DNA of 64,000 nucleotides from Euborellia annulipes (GCA_023213315.1 JAKCPI010009475.1:1-64000); one strand, 5' to 3'. Positions 22,901 to 56,991 are shown, numbered from the stretch's first letter. Notes: generated by a model from the letters alone, not told the origin. Translations and numbers: made by a program.

Positions 22901-25426
22901 ATTGTCCCTCACTGTACATACAAGGCCGAGTATACGATAAAAAAGAAAGCTGTAACAAGAACAAATTATACATGAAGGAAGAAGAAATTATAATGAAGGA
23001 ATTAAATAATACTCATCAAAATTATACCCTGAGCATTCTTTAATGCGTGACAATAACTTAATAATTTATGAGATTTTTTTTTTGTTTTAAAATCAAATGA
23101 AGTATAAATTCAATTTCGAATTTTGCTAGTCTATCTGGTATTAATTAATAGAAAAATCTAGTGAGTCATTCACTATAATATTTTTGTTACAAGTTTCATA
23201 ATGATATGAAAAAAAAAATTGAAGTAAAATCCGAAGATAATTTTCAATTTATTATTTCTAGGATATGAAAAATTCAACCAAGAATTTCTTTTTTTATAGC
23301 TACTGATATAAGTAACAGAGAACATCATAATAAAAATAATTAAGTATTATTTATTGTTTTTAATAAATATATTCAAATTGTGAACGATTTTTTTTTTAAA
23401 TGAGATGTATGTGAAGCAATGTTTACTTGATGCAATAGATTTAAGCACAACATACAAGTTAAATCAAGTGGGATTTAACTTGTGTCATTTCTCTCCCCAT
23501 CTCTCATCCCATTCATCATCTCTCTATCTACTCATTTCCTTTTCCTTTTAGAATCCAATTATTCTCTGATTTTGAATTTTAACAGAGAGAGTGGATTTGT
23601 TTATTGATTGTAGAATTAAAAAAAAAAAAAAAAAAACGGCTTCCATTTCCGAAATGAGGCCATTCACACTAAGTTATTTTTCTTTCTACTTTTGGCATCT
23701 TTCCACTTAAATTATTTTAACCAAAATTGTTAGAACGCATATCAAAATACACTGAGGTGCAAAAAAAGTGGAACACTTTGTTTCTTCTTAAGAAGACCTG
23801 TTCTAATCTTAAAGATAGTGTAAATTAAGAAACATTTAATATTTAATATGAAATAACTTATACAATTTTAAGTAAATTTAACCTGGCCAAATGGAGATTT
23901 TGCCATTGTCGGGCATCCGCCAATATATTTAAAAAAAAAAAAGTAAATTTAACACACATCCATATCATTTTAATGAATTACAATTTAAATAAAACAAAGT
24001 AAAAAATGTCCAATTTTTTTTATCAACGCCAAATTTCTAAAATTTTAAAATAATCTTTACATTTCAGTTTTTCTATCTATTTTATTGGAAATTCTTATGA
24101 AAAGAAAATTTTAAATTAATATTCGTGATTTGTCCACACAAATTGAAAATCGACATTTTTGCCTTTGTATTATTTCAATTGTAATTATTTATTAAAATGA
24201 TATGGATTTGTGTTAAATTTACTTAGAAATGTATACATTATTTCATATTAAATGTACAGTGAGGGTCAATATTAAGTCCCACCCATGCGTTTTCTACTTG
24301 TGATTATTTCATTGTTTTTATAAAAGAAAATGAATGAATCTTTAATGGAAATTTTCAAGGTTTGAACCATGAAAGTTTCCATTAAAAAATATATAATATT
24401 TTTTTAAAAACAATGAAATAATCACAAGTAGAAAACGCTTGGGTGTGACTTAATATTGTCCCTCACTGTACAGTATCATTAAGATGGATTAGATTAGAAT
24501 AGATCTTTTTTAGAAGAATCAAAGTGTTCCACTTTTCTTGCATCACAGTGTATATAAAAATCATATAACTAAAAATTAAAAATATTAAACTATTATGAAA
24601 AAAGCATTATGAGATGTCTTCATGATTGGCTAATTTTTATTAGGCATCTCGCCACTTTCTTTTAAAAGAAAAATCAGTTTAGAATGTTACGTTTTATTGA
24701 ATATTGAAATTACCCACACTCGATGTTGCAACGTGTGAACGTCATTATATTTACACAATATTCTTAAATTTAGATTTAGTTATTTACAGAATAAAAATTT
24801 TTTTTTTTCTATCTATAGAATTTTTAATATATATATATACATATATAATTTTAAAAATTTTCAAAGCATAGTAAATGAAATACTAAACTTCCTTTAGAGA
24901 ATAAATAAAATGCAGTCAGCACAAAAAAAAGAAATATTTTTTTCAAATAACTCCATCATACAGACGTAGTTAAAAGCGTATAAAGTAACACATTTCTGTT
25001 AAAAGGGAAGTACCGGTATGTTAAACAATATTTCCAATCAAGAAAAAAATCCTTGATTTAAGCAAGAAAGTTAAACCAAAAAGGTAATTTTTTTAGTTAT
25101 AAGATGTTTAACCTATATATAAATAAATTACTTGTTTAATATAAGATTACCTTCCGTCTAATCCTCTTACGGCGTCCTCAGCATCCCTTGCATCTTCAAA
25201 TTCGACAAAAGCAAATCCTGGAGGATTTCTTGCCACCCAAACATCACGAATCGGTCCATAATATGAAAATGATTCTTCAAGTTCCTGTCGAGAAGCGGCG
25301 GAGCCTGAAATTTTTTTTTTACAAATTATTAATCTTTTATATTCAAAATTTTATTTTTAATAAATTTATTAATTTACCTAAATCGCCAACATAGACCTTA
25401 CGGTCTGAGGCCCTATATCGGGACAT
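13749..25426 (-). CDS. SRSF7: SR splicing factor, SRSF7/9G8/xl6 type, six coding exons
   Basis: Coding exons in transcript order: 25426-25378, 25304-25151, 22073-21906, 20120-19968, 15970-15878 and 13827-13749. The sum is 696 nt, giving 231 aa (human SRSF7 is about 238). All junctions are GT-AG and keep frame. Exons 1-2 encode one RRM with RNP2 KVYVGDL and RNP1 GFAFVEF. Exon 3 encodes a Gly-rich linker and a CCHC knuckle, [15 protein letters not shown], which separates SRSF7-type from SRSF3-type proteins. Exons 4-6 encode the RS domain. The family binds exonic enhancers in the nucleus to recruit spliceosome components, and its RS tail is phosphorylated. An acceptor-like TTTTATTTTAG lies one base before the ATG, so an upstream 5'-UTR exon is likely. 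The TAA stop (13751-13749) overlaps a donor-like AG/GTAAAG, so a longer isoform cannot be excluded. Confidence 0.93.
14070..14430 (+). repeat. Dispersed repeat in SR intron 5, inverted partner of 21525-21845
   Basis: It shares ordered blocks with the reverse complement of 21525-21845: GATAAGATGGCGTT, AAAATTTGCCAAAAGATGGC, CAGAATGGTAG, TAATGAATAGTTTATAAATA, AGCATAAAAATATATAAATA and GCCTGCCATCTTTTGCAAGA. The two copies face each other across coding exons 4 and 5. No coding capacity is seen. Confidence 0.75.
14640..14839 (+). other. Unassigned plus-strand frame with an upstream acceptor-like site
   Basis: A 61-codon frame starts just after TTATTTACAG. It reads [20 protein letters not shown] and then [15 protein letters not shown] before a stop. 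Its Lys/Arg-rich composition is less extreme than the neighbouring AT-driven frames. I recognise no family and find no partner exon. It lies antisense in intron 5 of the SR gene and is more likely a chance frame than a gene. Confidence 0.15.
14970..15419. mobile_element. hAT-type MITE with 8-bp target duplication
   Basis: It starts CAGTGGCGGTC and ends GGGACAGCCACTG, flanked on both sides by ATTCAAAT (14962-14969 and 15420-15427). An 8-bp duplication plus CAGTGGCG ends is typical of hAT elements. Inside, at about 15045-15285, are GC-rich motifs shared with the Helitron-like ends (TTGCTCGCCTTTGGCGAGCA), so it may contain a nested fragment. It lies in SR intron 5. Confidence 0.8.
15640..15790. 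other. GC-rich islet in SR intron 5
   Basis: A block of about 100 bases (for example GAGGGCCTCGGAGACGCCTG and GGCGGCCGACCCGTGCCCCC) is far richer in G+C than the intron around it. It lies about 90-240 bases downstream, in transcript sense, of coding exon 5. I see no repeat copies of it in the window and no conserved protein. Intronic conserved blocks and poison exons are common in SR genes, but nothing here proves that. Confidence 0.25.
16428..16915 (+). mobile_element. Non-autonomous Helitron/Helentron-like element
   Basis: The 5' part reads TTCTTCTGTACGTGTGTATG, CTCCTAAACGACTGAACCGA and TTTTAATGAAATTTTTTGTG, a wording common to insect Helitron 5' regions. The GAGAGTCCCGGA motif occurs twice. 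The 3' end has a hairpin GCCCCGCCGAAGGCGGGGC followed by TGCGTCAG and a long TA run. No Rep/helicase is encoded. It lies in SR intron 4. Confidence 0.6.
16911..16941. repeat. TA microsatellite
   Basis: About 15 TA repeats separate the Helitron-like 3' end from the next palindrome. TA is also the probable insertion target. Confidence 0.8.
16945..17140. repeat. Palindromic element with hammerhead-like core (3)
   Basis: The arms (AAGTTTTCTCGGATTGAGTC with GCGTGTGATGTTGA, and the inverse TCAACATCACACGCGACTCA) form a near-perfect inverted repeat around GAATTAGGGGGGAATTG...CAATTCCCCCTAATTC. CTCGACGTTTCGGCTCTC in the left arm is the same motif as in the other hammerhead-like palindromes. Confidence 0.6.
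17405..17658 (-). repeat. tRNA-derived SINE, reverse orientation
   Basis: On the minus strand the head GGGGCATGGCGTAGAGGTTA has an A box (TGGCGTAGAGG) and a B-box-like GGTTCGGACCC. It is followed by CAGGCAGTCCGATGATTTTA, a spacer, GGCCTAAGTTGCCGAAAAGA and a GTGTGAATG-type tail. A copy with the same order lies at 59745-59968. Acceptor arms do not form a true tRNA. Confidence 0.65.
18310..18470 (+). repeat. SINE-tail-linked dispersed repeat
   Basis: The block GGGATGTTTGGCCTCATCAA with CACTCACATGTCTTGTTAAA is identical in wording to the tail of the SINE at 47474-47606. The following AAATATATCTATGACTCAGT to ATTCAAATATATAGATCTCG recurs at about 27990-28075. Confidence 0.55.
18572..18616. repeat. 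GC-rich hairpin
   Basis: CGTCAGTCCCCTGGAGG and its imperfect inverse CCGTCCAAGGGGCTGACG form a stem of about 17 bp with a 7-9 base loop, followed by a TA-rich run. It may be the hairpin end of a small transposon. No partner boundary was found. Confidence 0.4.
18806..18956 (+). repeat. Degenerate tRNA-derived SINE
   Basis: A worn tRNA-like head (GAGTGGTAGAGTTCTTGGCT) is followed by CAATCAATTGAAATAAATAG and GACGGGGTCTAAATGGCCAA with GGATGCCAAAAA. This is the same tail module as in the SINE at 58022-58190. Confidence 0.5.
20460..20556. repeat. Half copy of the CAGTGAGG MITE
   Basis: AATAAAGTTTTCCATATTCT, TTTTATAAAAACAACAAAAT and AATCACATTAGAAAAGGCAT, ending near CCACTCACTG, match one arm of the MITE with several differences. 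The other arm is missing. It lies between SR exons 3 and 4. Confidence 0.45.
20931..21146. mobile_element. CAGTGAGG MITE
   Basis: It starts CAGTGAGAGAGAATATTAAG and ends CTTAATATTGTCTCTCACTG. The arms carry CCACCCATGCGTTTTCT and AGAAAACGCTTGGGTGGGAC. It lies in SR intron 3. One side retains a TA flank. Confidence 0.8.
21525..21845 (-). repeat. Dispersed repeat in SR intron 3, inverted partner of 14070-14430
   Basis: The reverse complement contains GATAAGATGGCGTTGTG, AAATTTGCCAAGAGATGTCA, GAATGGTAG, AGCATAAAAATATATAAATA, GGCTAATACTATATCGTC and AGCCTGCCATCTATTGCAAG in the same order as the intron 5 copy. It ends about 60 bp downstream (transcript sense) of exon 3. Confidence 0.75.
22398..22605. 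mobile_element. CAGTGAGG MITE, complete with TA flanks
   Basis: It begins CAGTGAGGGTCAATATTAAG after TA (22396-22397) and ends TTAATATTGTCCCTCACTG before TA (22606-22607). The 208 bp are almost entirely an inverted repeat. It lies in SR intron 2. Confidence 0.88.
22745..22914. repeat. Hairpin-repeat fragment joined to a half CAGTGAGG MITE
   Basis: At 22745-22810 is a copy of the GCACAGAACACAACTTTCGA...GTCACACCAGATTTTTT hairpin seen at 43022-43118. At 22863-22914 is a single arm of the CAGTGAGG MITE, ending GACTTAATATTGTCCCTCAC and TGTA. Both are partial. Confidence 0.55.
23750..24550. mobile_element. Palindromic Tc1-type non-autonomous element with a nested MITE
   Basis: It begins CACTGAGGTGCAAAAAAAGT with GGAACACTTTG and ends CAAAGTGTTCCACTTTTCTT with GCATCACAGTG, both flanked by TA. 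The inner arms also mirror (AGTAAATTTAACACACATCC and ATGGATTTGTGTTAAATTTA). A complete CAGTGAGG MITE (24257-24468) interrupts the right arm. It lies in SR intron 2. Confidence 0.75.
24257..24468. mobile_element. CAGTGAGG MITE nested in the Tc1-type element
   Basis: CAGTGAGGGTCAATATTAAG to CTTAATATTGTCCCTCACTG with TA on both sides. Its position inside the right arm of 23750-24550 shows it inserted later than that element. Confidence 0.88.
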
Positions 25427-26425
25427 CCTAAAATAAAAAAAGCGTGTGAACAAGCGTGTTTCAGTTAAAAAGGAAGCATGTTAAAAAATTGATACAAACG
25501 AAAATATCCAGATATCAATTATATAATGGATAAATAAATATGTTATAAAATTAATTCATATATAAATATTATAGAATGAATAATAAATACCTTATAAAAT
25601 CAAATTGTTAAAAACCGTTATAGCGTCTTATTTCTTTAAAAAAAAATGGAGAAGACTATTCGATTGACACCGGTTATGTTGCCAAATCTCATAAAAATTA
25701 GTTCACCGACTCTTCCGCCAGAGGGCTTTAATTTAGTCAACTAAAAACAAAAATTAATTTTATTAATTTTAAAATTTTAAAAATATGAATATAGTATATT
25801 GTATAAAAAAAAAATAAAATATTTGTTAATAAATAATAAAGTATATATGAAATATGGTATTTTTCAATCAAATTCACAGGCTCAGAATTTCTACTTGAGA
25901 AGTGTTTTGTTCCTAACTTAATGGCTATACCAATCGTTGTCAATTTAACAACATCACAGTTCCATAATCGCAGAATTATCTATGAAAAATATTTAAAATG
26001 TATGATCTTTGATCCACTTTTCATCATAGTTTGATTTATATATTTAAAGTGAATCCTTATTTATTTTCAATTTTTATCTCTATTTATTTTAATTTAATTT
26101 TTTAAATATTAATACTTTTCATCATAGTTTGATTTATATATTTAAAGTGAATCCTTATTTATTTTCAATTTTTATCAATTTATTTTAATTTAATTTTTTA
26201 AATATTAAAAAATTATCTCTATAAAATTAGTAAAAGATGTCATTTATCAAGCACTAAGGCACTTCAAACGACTATATCAAATATCCGTAACTGATTGGTA
26301 ATTCAATTAATTTTTTTTTAAACGTATTCTCTTTCTTTTTTGTCATTAATTTGTAATTCGTTATCTTTCTTTTTTGTCATTAATTTGTAATTCGTTTCTT
26401 TTTAAATATTTATCCCAACTTTGTA

Positions 26426-26620
26426 CAGTGAGGGACATTAAGTCCCACCCATGCGTTTTCTACTTGTGATTATTTCATTGTTTTTATAAAAGAAAATGAA
26501 AATCTTTATTGGAAATTTTCTAGGCTTGAACCATGAGTTTCCATTGAAAAATATATAATATTTTTTTAAAAACAAAGAAATAATCACAAGTAGAAAACGC
26601 TTGGGTGGGACTTAATATTG
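26426..26620. mobile_element. CAGTGAGG MITE, right end lost
   Basis: It begins CAGTGAGGGACATTAAGTCC after TA and runs to GGGACTTAATATTG, where the family sequence stops before its last 10 or so bases. It lies about 1 kb upstream of the SR gene start. A tandem duplication of about 100 bp (CTTTTCATCATAGTTTGATT) lies nearby at 26016-26210. Confidence 0.75.
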
Positions 26621-26639
26621 CTACGCCAATGAAAGTGAT

Positions 26640-27620
26640 ACGTTCGGGAGATGCGAGAATTTTTGCGTTACGAACTAAGCCCCAGCCCTCTCTATGAGAA
26701 TGGGATGAGAAAAGGACTATATTTATTTATAGTTTATTCCCTGGAAAAGGATCAAAATCGAACTTCACAGTCACTTAATTTGTAGTTGACTTGACATATG
26801 ATTCATAATTGATTGTAAATCATTTGGAGAGGCCAGGAGATAATAAATAAAATGAAAACATGTACGAAACGGAATTATATTTGCATAAAATTTAAATATA
26901 ATGGGATTTTGAAAATGCATTTTTTTTAAGAACTAGAGATGACAACAGTTGAAACCAGTCTATATTGTATCCAACTTAACACTAGGACGAATTCACTAGA
27001 TGACAGCCTTTAATAATAAATTAGAGTTTAGGAGTGGAAAAAGTGAGTTTTCGCTGAAACAGCCGAAATACCAATGAGAGGCTCGTTAGAGTAGCAGGCT
27101 AGGATGTCGGTTTCTTCAAAGAAAATCCTGGGCGTCTGGATTTTTTTATTAAATAAAAATATATAATGTAAACAAATTAAACAGGAATTGGATTGAAATA
27201 TTGGATCTCAACACAATAGCCCCCAGGCACTCTACGAGAGGGAGTTGCTGGGACATCCCGTCCTGTCGAAGGGACGTAAAGAAGGTTCCTTCTCAGTGAT
27301 GCATTCTTAGAAAGCAGTCGGTGCTGAGGGAATCCCTCTTCAAACAAGGCCTACCTCCCTAACGTAGAAGAGGTTGGATAAAAGGAACCAGAAATAAGGA
27401 TTAGTTCACTAGCTAGAAATGAAAGCAGGAGTTCGAGATAGGAATTAATGTAACTTCACGGATGCAATGACCAGAAACCTGTTGGGTTTGAGGTGTGTGT
27501 CTTTGTGAATGGAAGCACCTCGGAAAATAAACGGGGATCCAGATAGGAATTTCAAATAAATAAATAAATATATATATCAATTTGGGGTGGTGATTAAAAT
27601 CTCCTAGTCCTCTCTGATAG
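26640..27620. other. Intergenic region with a probable truncated LINE 3' end
   Basis: No gene is seen. From about 27200 to 27580 the sequence is of mixed composition and ends GGAATTTCAAATAAATAAAT AAATA, a tail shared with about 9788 and 48848. This suggests the 3' UTR of an unidentified non-LTR element. No protein match is visible in it. Confidence 0.35.
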
Positions 27621-28105
27621 AGCCACTGCCATTTAGTATCCGAAGAAGAGAGAGGTTATTAACGAAAAGTTGATAGTTTTCGAGTTATAAGGAAAAACAA
27701 AACTGGAGATTTTTTTAATCTTTTTTTTTTTTCAAAGTTGCTAGAAGAAATTTTATTAGCAGATTTGAATTCAACAACATTCTTTAAAATGTGGGGCAAT
27801 AGACTTGATTGTCCAAAAAATCTCCTTCCTGAAAAAAATCTGATCCCCATCCACCAGGATAGGCTACACTGATGTTTTTATAAACTTTTGACCCAAGGTT
27901 CTCGTTACAAATTAAGATTAAATATACAAATTAAACACGCTTTCAAGTTTTATTAATTATAAAATTAACACTAATATCTTCTGATGATGACAAATTAAAT
28001 ATATCTATGACTAGTTAAGTCTGAATCGAGAAATTCATTGAATTTTAATATCTTATTCAAATATATTCGATAATTATTAAAAAGGAAAATTAATGGATGA
28101 TTTAA

Positions 28106-28241
28106 GAGTCAAGAGAGACATGACCGAGCTTGGCCTGTCGGAGACAACAGCATTGGATAGGGGGGAGTGGAGGGGAAGAATAAGGCCCGCCGACCCCGCA
28201 CCGCGGGAATAATCAGTGGAGGACAGAAGAAGAAGAAGACG
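28106..28241 (+). mobile_element. 5'-truncated LINE 3' end with 14-bp target duplication
   Basis: The insert encodes the end of a non-LTR ORF2 (RDMTELGLSETTALDRGEWR then GRIRPADPAPRE and a stop at 28210-28212), a C-terminal wording common in LINEs. It ends in a GAAGAAGAAG microsatellite tail. AATGGATGATTTAA flanks it at 28092-28105 and 28242-28255. It lies about 65 bp beyond the stop of alpha-glucosidase A, so probably within or beside its 3' UTR. It is not related in tail type to the full LINE at 37634. Confidence 0.8.
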
Positions 28242-28306
28242 AATGGATGATTTAAAAAATATATAATACCCATTCAATTTTAGTAATTTTCTTACGAGTT
28301 TTCTTT

Positions 28307-45761
<17,455 letters not shown>

Positions 45762-45803
45762 GGTTGAAGAGAGATTGTATACAAATAATATAACTCGGGT
45801 TTG

Positions 45804-45811
45804 TTTATATA
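45804..45811 (-). promoter_or_regulatory. Probable TATA box of alpha-glucosidase A
   Basis: TATATAAA on the minus strand lies 43-50 bases upstream of the ATG, within CATCTATATAAACAAACC. A start about 31 bases downstream (near 45780) would leave a very short leader. No TCAGT initiator is seen there, unlike gene B. Confidence 0.5.
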
Positions 45812-46032
45812 GATGGGTGGAAAAATTTTATCACTCTTCTTAAAGATAAATAAGATAATTTCAAGTGATCTGATCATGTTTAATAGAAATGATATTCTGA
45901 TAATTTAAGAAAAGTGGAGAAAAACAGCGAAGATAAAATTATTTCTATCGACAGAGATATATTAAATAATAATTTCTGTCGACAGAAATAATTAAATCTT
46001 CCTGACTTAATAAAAGTGTAGAATGGCTGTTA

Positions 46033-46333
46033 TATATTAATCGAAAGGAAGGTAGATGTGCAGCCAGGAGAATAAAAAATTATTTAAATTATTTTGGTCG
46101 ACGTTTCGGGCCCTTCTTCGGGGCCAAAGGTTGTTAAGCAATACCCCTACTAATAAGACCTACCAATAAGATCCCTCTTATAATTATGTATAAATATTCT
46201 CTATATTAGACGACAACAACTATGTGTATTGCTTAACAACCTTTGGTCCCGAATAAGGACGCGATTGGTGTCCGAAACGTCGACCAAAAGAATTAAATAA
46301 TTTTTTATTCCCCAGGCCTACCTTCCTTACTTC
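46033..46333. repeat. Palindromic element with hammerhead-like core (5)
   Basis: The arms AAGGAAGGTAGATGTGCAGC and inverse CAGGCCTACCTTCCTT bound TTTTGGTCGACGTTTCGGGC...CCTTTGGTCCCGAATAAGGA...GTCCGAAACGTCGACCAAAA. Both arms carry the GAAACGTCGACC motif. It lies upstream of gene A, between the two alpha-glucosidase genes. Confidence 0.6.
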
Positions 46334-46739
46334 CTGACTTTGGTTTTTTCATTTTTCCTTAAGTTATCACTTATCAGTATATCTTTAATCATTACATGTT
46401 AATCAGATTATTTTCAACGGATATGGGATTTTTTTACAAATTGGTTATTTAATGATTTATAAGGGAATACATTATTGTTTGTATATATGGCCCGTAGCCA
46501 GGATTTTTATCTATATGCTATAATGTTGTTCAATGACATTCATTTTAACAAATAAATCATAAGCTATGTCAATACAGTTAATATCATTCGAATGTAAGAA
46601 AATTTCGAAAAGCCAAGTTAAAAAAAAGATTTTGGGGTGAAGGGGACTGAAGCCCCTCGAGCCGCCTCTCCTTGGCTATTTGTATGAATGAAAATTCAAC
46701 AACCGTCTTGTAAATACATTTGTTATTAATTTTAGCTTA

Positions 46740-47052
46740 GGCTAATCGCACAACAATTTTGTCCAAGAGCAAAACATTTTGCTCAATGCCAACGCACACC
46801 AATTGAGCAAAAAAGTTTTTGGACGTTTTGTCCAAGAGCAAAACGTTTTGCTCAATGCCAACGCACACCGATTGAGCAAAACGTTCAATGGCAAAACATT
46901 TTGTTCAATGATGTCGAATCGTGTTCAATTGTGTTTTCCCCTCCTCGGTGTGCGTTGACCCATAGAAAAGCATTGAAAAAACAGTTTTAGGCACGATTAG
47001 TCAAAAACGTTTTGTCCGAAAACGTTTTTGCTCAATTGGTATGCGTTTAGCC
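46740..47052. mobile_element. PIF/Harbinger-type MITE with TTA target duplication
   Basis: Ends GGCTAATCGCA and TATGCGTTTAGCC (inverse GGCTAAACGCATA) are flanked by TTA at 46737-46739 and 47053-47055. The interior repeats AAAACGTTTTGCTCAATGCC and related motifs several times. A 3-bp TTA duplication and GGC ends are typical of PIF/Harbinger. A partial relative is at 48956-49145. Confidence 0.75.
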
Positions 47053-47109
47053 TTAGGGATGGAAAATAGAGATTTGAGAAAAATATTTTTCCTTAAAAAT
47101 TAAAATCTA

Positions 47110-47975
47110 AAATAAAAAATCTGGTGTGACTGGCGCACAGCACACAACTTTCTCTTACCTTCGGTAATCGAAAGTTGTGTTCTGTGCTTGTCACACCAGA
47201 TTTTTCGTGTCGAAATATATTTAGTTCCCGACAGTAAGGAACATATGAATTCAGATGTAAAATTTATAAGTATGGGAAAATATTTATATTTTGTTACCAT
47301 GGCAAGGAAGATTTCAATCCCAAAATGAGAATATACATTTTAAATAGCATCTAAAAAATAATTGATTTTTGAATTTAAAAAAAAATCATAGCTAAATATT
47401 TTTCACCTATTCGTTACGAGTTAGTAACTTGCGCGACTAACTGCATATAAGGGGAAGTGAGTTTTATTGGTGCAGGTCGAGGGTCCGGTGGCCTGGTGCA
47501 ATGGATAGCACGCCTATGCCCCGGAAAGGCGGAGATCCTGGGTTCGATTCCCGGGGGCCATGGGATGTTTGGCCTCATCAATGAAGAACACTCACATGTC
47601 TTGTTAAAAAAAAATCGTTGGAGCAAATTTTGAGAAAATCGAAAAAAACTGAAAAAGTACATCAGTAAAGTATTAGTAATCTTTGGCCGATTTTGATTAA
47701 AAGCTTATTTTTCCGGTCCCGGGGGGTGTTTAACTTAAATATAAAATTTCAACCTCGTAGCTCAATTCCTTCATGCTTAAAATTGAACACACACCCACAC
47801 ACCCACCCACCCACCCACAGACAGACCATGTCGCGAAAACCACTTTTTTGGATTCAGGGGACCTCAAAACGTGAAGATCCATCAAAATCTCGACATCGAA
47901 TTTTTGACATGAATCCAATACTTTCTCTCTATATATATATTACATATATACATAGGTAAGAGAAAGTAAAAAATG
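47110..47975 (-). repeat. Dispersed repeat R with terminal hairpin, copy 3, interrupted by a SINE
   Basis: The reverse complement of the 42456-43118 copy in the same block order. It starts at the hairpin (TCTGGTGTGACTGGCGCACA...TGTGCTTGTCACACCAGATT) and ends with TACATATATACATAGGTAAG. A SINE at about 47390-47606 splits it. A CACACCCACC microsatellite lies at 47789-47820. Confidence 0.7.
47390..47606 (+). mobile_element. tRNA-derived SINE nested in repeat R
   Basis: The tRNA-like part at 47490-47565 has A box TGGTGCAATGG and B box GGTTCGATTCC. The tail is GGGATGTTTGGCCTCATCAA with CACTCACATGTCTTGTTAAA. AAAAAAAATC occurs on both sides (47380-47389 and 47607-47617) where repeat R is otherwise continuous, so this is a probable target duplication. 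About 100 bases of unknown origin precede the tRNA-like head. The acceptor stem does not pair, so it is not an active tRNA gene. Confidence 0.65.
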
Positions 47976-48950
47976 AGAGTGCGGCAACATTTTGTGTAAA
48001 CATCAAAATTTTATGTAAGAAATCTTGCCCTTGGCACAAAGATCTCGCCTCTTGGGCTGGGGTTTCCGTTTCTAAACTAGTAATTAATTTAGAAAAAGGT
48101 TCGAAAAATTCCTTTGGTTCCGCCCTGGATTTTAAATTTGCTTTAAATGAAAAAGAGAAAATAAATCGTCTCTCTATATATTATATGTATGACGGTATGC
48201 ACAAAATATGAATTTAAAATACATTTTTTTTACTGTATGATGTTGAAAAACATCATTTTTCCAGTTTTGAAATTTGTTTCACTCATGATGGTATAGTAAC
48301 CACCAAGTAAGAAATAAATAATATTAAATATGACTAAATACTTTCAATGTTGATAAGATAATTTACACATTTATTTTTTACTTTCTCTTATTTTATCTAC
48401 TAATTATAAAACTAGTTATTTATATAAACTTTGAAGTACTATTCAGGAATCCAAAAGAATTCGTTTACTGGAGGAGAGCTCCTTGTCCAAATTTCTTATC
48501 AAGGTCCGTTTACACTAAGCAACGAGAGTATTTTGGTTTTGGTTATTTTCCACAAAAGCGAAAATCCATGCGAAATCTCAAGGTAGCAATAGACAAGAAG
48601 ATGAAGAATTTTACTCATTTTAGTGGAAAAGAGAGAGGTAGCAAAGTAGAAGAGAAAAAAAATGTAGTGAAGAGGGAGAAAAGAGTGTGGTGTTTATATA
48701 CCTTTATTTAAACAATTTTTTTTTTAAATTAAACTATTTTGTATTATGAATGAAAAGAAAATAAATGCATTCTTGTTTTTTTCTACTAATGTATAAAAAA
48801 AAAACATATATATGTATACCAAAGTTCAAATAGGACTAAGGTCGGAATTCAAATAAATAAATAAAAATATTTTGTATTATAATTTTAATGATTATTAAAT
48901 TCGGAAAATTATTTGTGGCTTAAGCCCTCAAAAAACCAAACTTTTAAAAC
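47976..48950. other. Intergenic stretch downstream of alpha-glucosidase B
   Basis: No gene is seen. A LINE-like tail (GGAATTCAAATAAATAAATA) lies at about 48847-48866. The rest is AT-rich single-copy-looking sequence. Confidence 0.4.
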
Positions 48951-48955
48951 AATAA

Positions 48956-49145
48956 GGCTGAATGCACACCAATTGACAAAACGCTCTTGGACAAAACGTT
49001 TTGTCTAAAAGCAAAACGTTTTGCTCAATACCAACGCACACCGCATTGGCATTTTTTGCTCAATGGAGAACATTTTGTCGAATGCCAAAGCACAACAATT
49101 GAGCAAAACGCTCAATGACAAAACATTTTGTTCAATGATGTCGAA
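48956..49145 (+). repeat. Partial PIF/Harbinger-like MITE
   Basis: It starts GGCTGAATGCACACCAATTG after TAA and has repeated AAACGTTTTGTC, AGCAAAACGTTTTGCTCAAT and GACAAAACATTTTGTTCAAT motifs shared with 46740-47052. The right end is missing. From 49150 to 49780 nothing more is seen; it should contain the 3' UTR of gene B. Confidence 0.6.
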
Positions 49146-49779
49146 AATAAAAAGGAAAAATACAAAAAGCATTTTTTAAAGGTTTGTCAAATAAAAATGA
49201 TTAATCTTCACAAGTATCCAATTATTCTGGTAGTTATTTCAAAGTATATTTTATTAAAATCAGAGGTTATATCTACAAATATAAGAGAATGAAAAAAGTT
49301 GATTAAGGTAGGATATAAGAGTGATTATAAATAGAAAAAATAGGTATAGATAGTGGAAGATGTATTAAAAGTTAAACATTTTTAGATAATATGAGATGAT
49401 CTTATCAAGATAAAATAAATCAATGTAGGTTATAAAGATGATTTTTATTTTCTAAAAATTGGTGTAATTAGGGAAGGAAATTAATATTTTCCTCAAGTGA
49501 AAAATAAATATTCTTATGAAATATGGGTTAGGAATATAACTGAAAGATATATAAAGGATTTGCTATGTAAAAAACATTTTAGTTATCCATCTCTATCTTT
49601 ATTATTAAACGTTTTGGTTTAGAAATAATATAAAAAATTTATAAAATTCATCTTTATGTTAAAAAAAGAAGAAAAATTAGAAAACTACTTTATCACAGGA
49701 ATAATTTTTTTTAAAGTACATGCAAAAATTGACTGAATATATTTACAAAAAGGCCTAGAGCGCTTTCTTTTCTTTGTCC

Positions 49780-56964
<7,185 letters not shown>

Positions 56965-56991
56965 CTTGTTACTTCTCTTTTCTTACAACTT

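Noticed and set aside
47490..47565. Functional tRNA gene
   Set aside because: A and B boxes are good but the acceptor stem mismatches at three positions and the unit carries a SINE tail with a target duplication.
47789..47820. CACACCCACC tract as a regulatory site
   Set aside because: It is a simple microsatellite grown inside repeat R at the position of a shorter GTGTCTGTG tract in the other copies.
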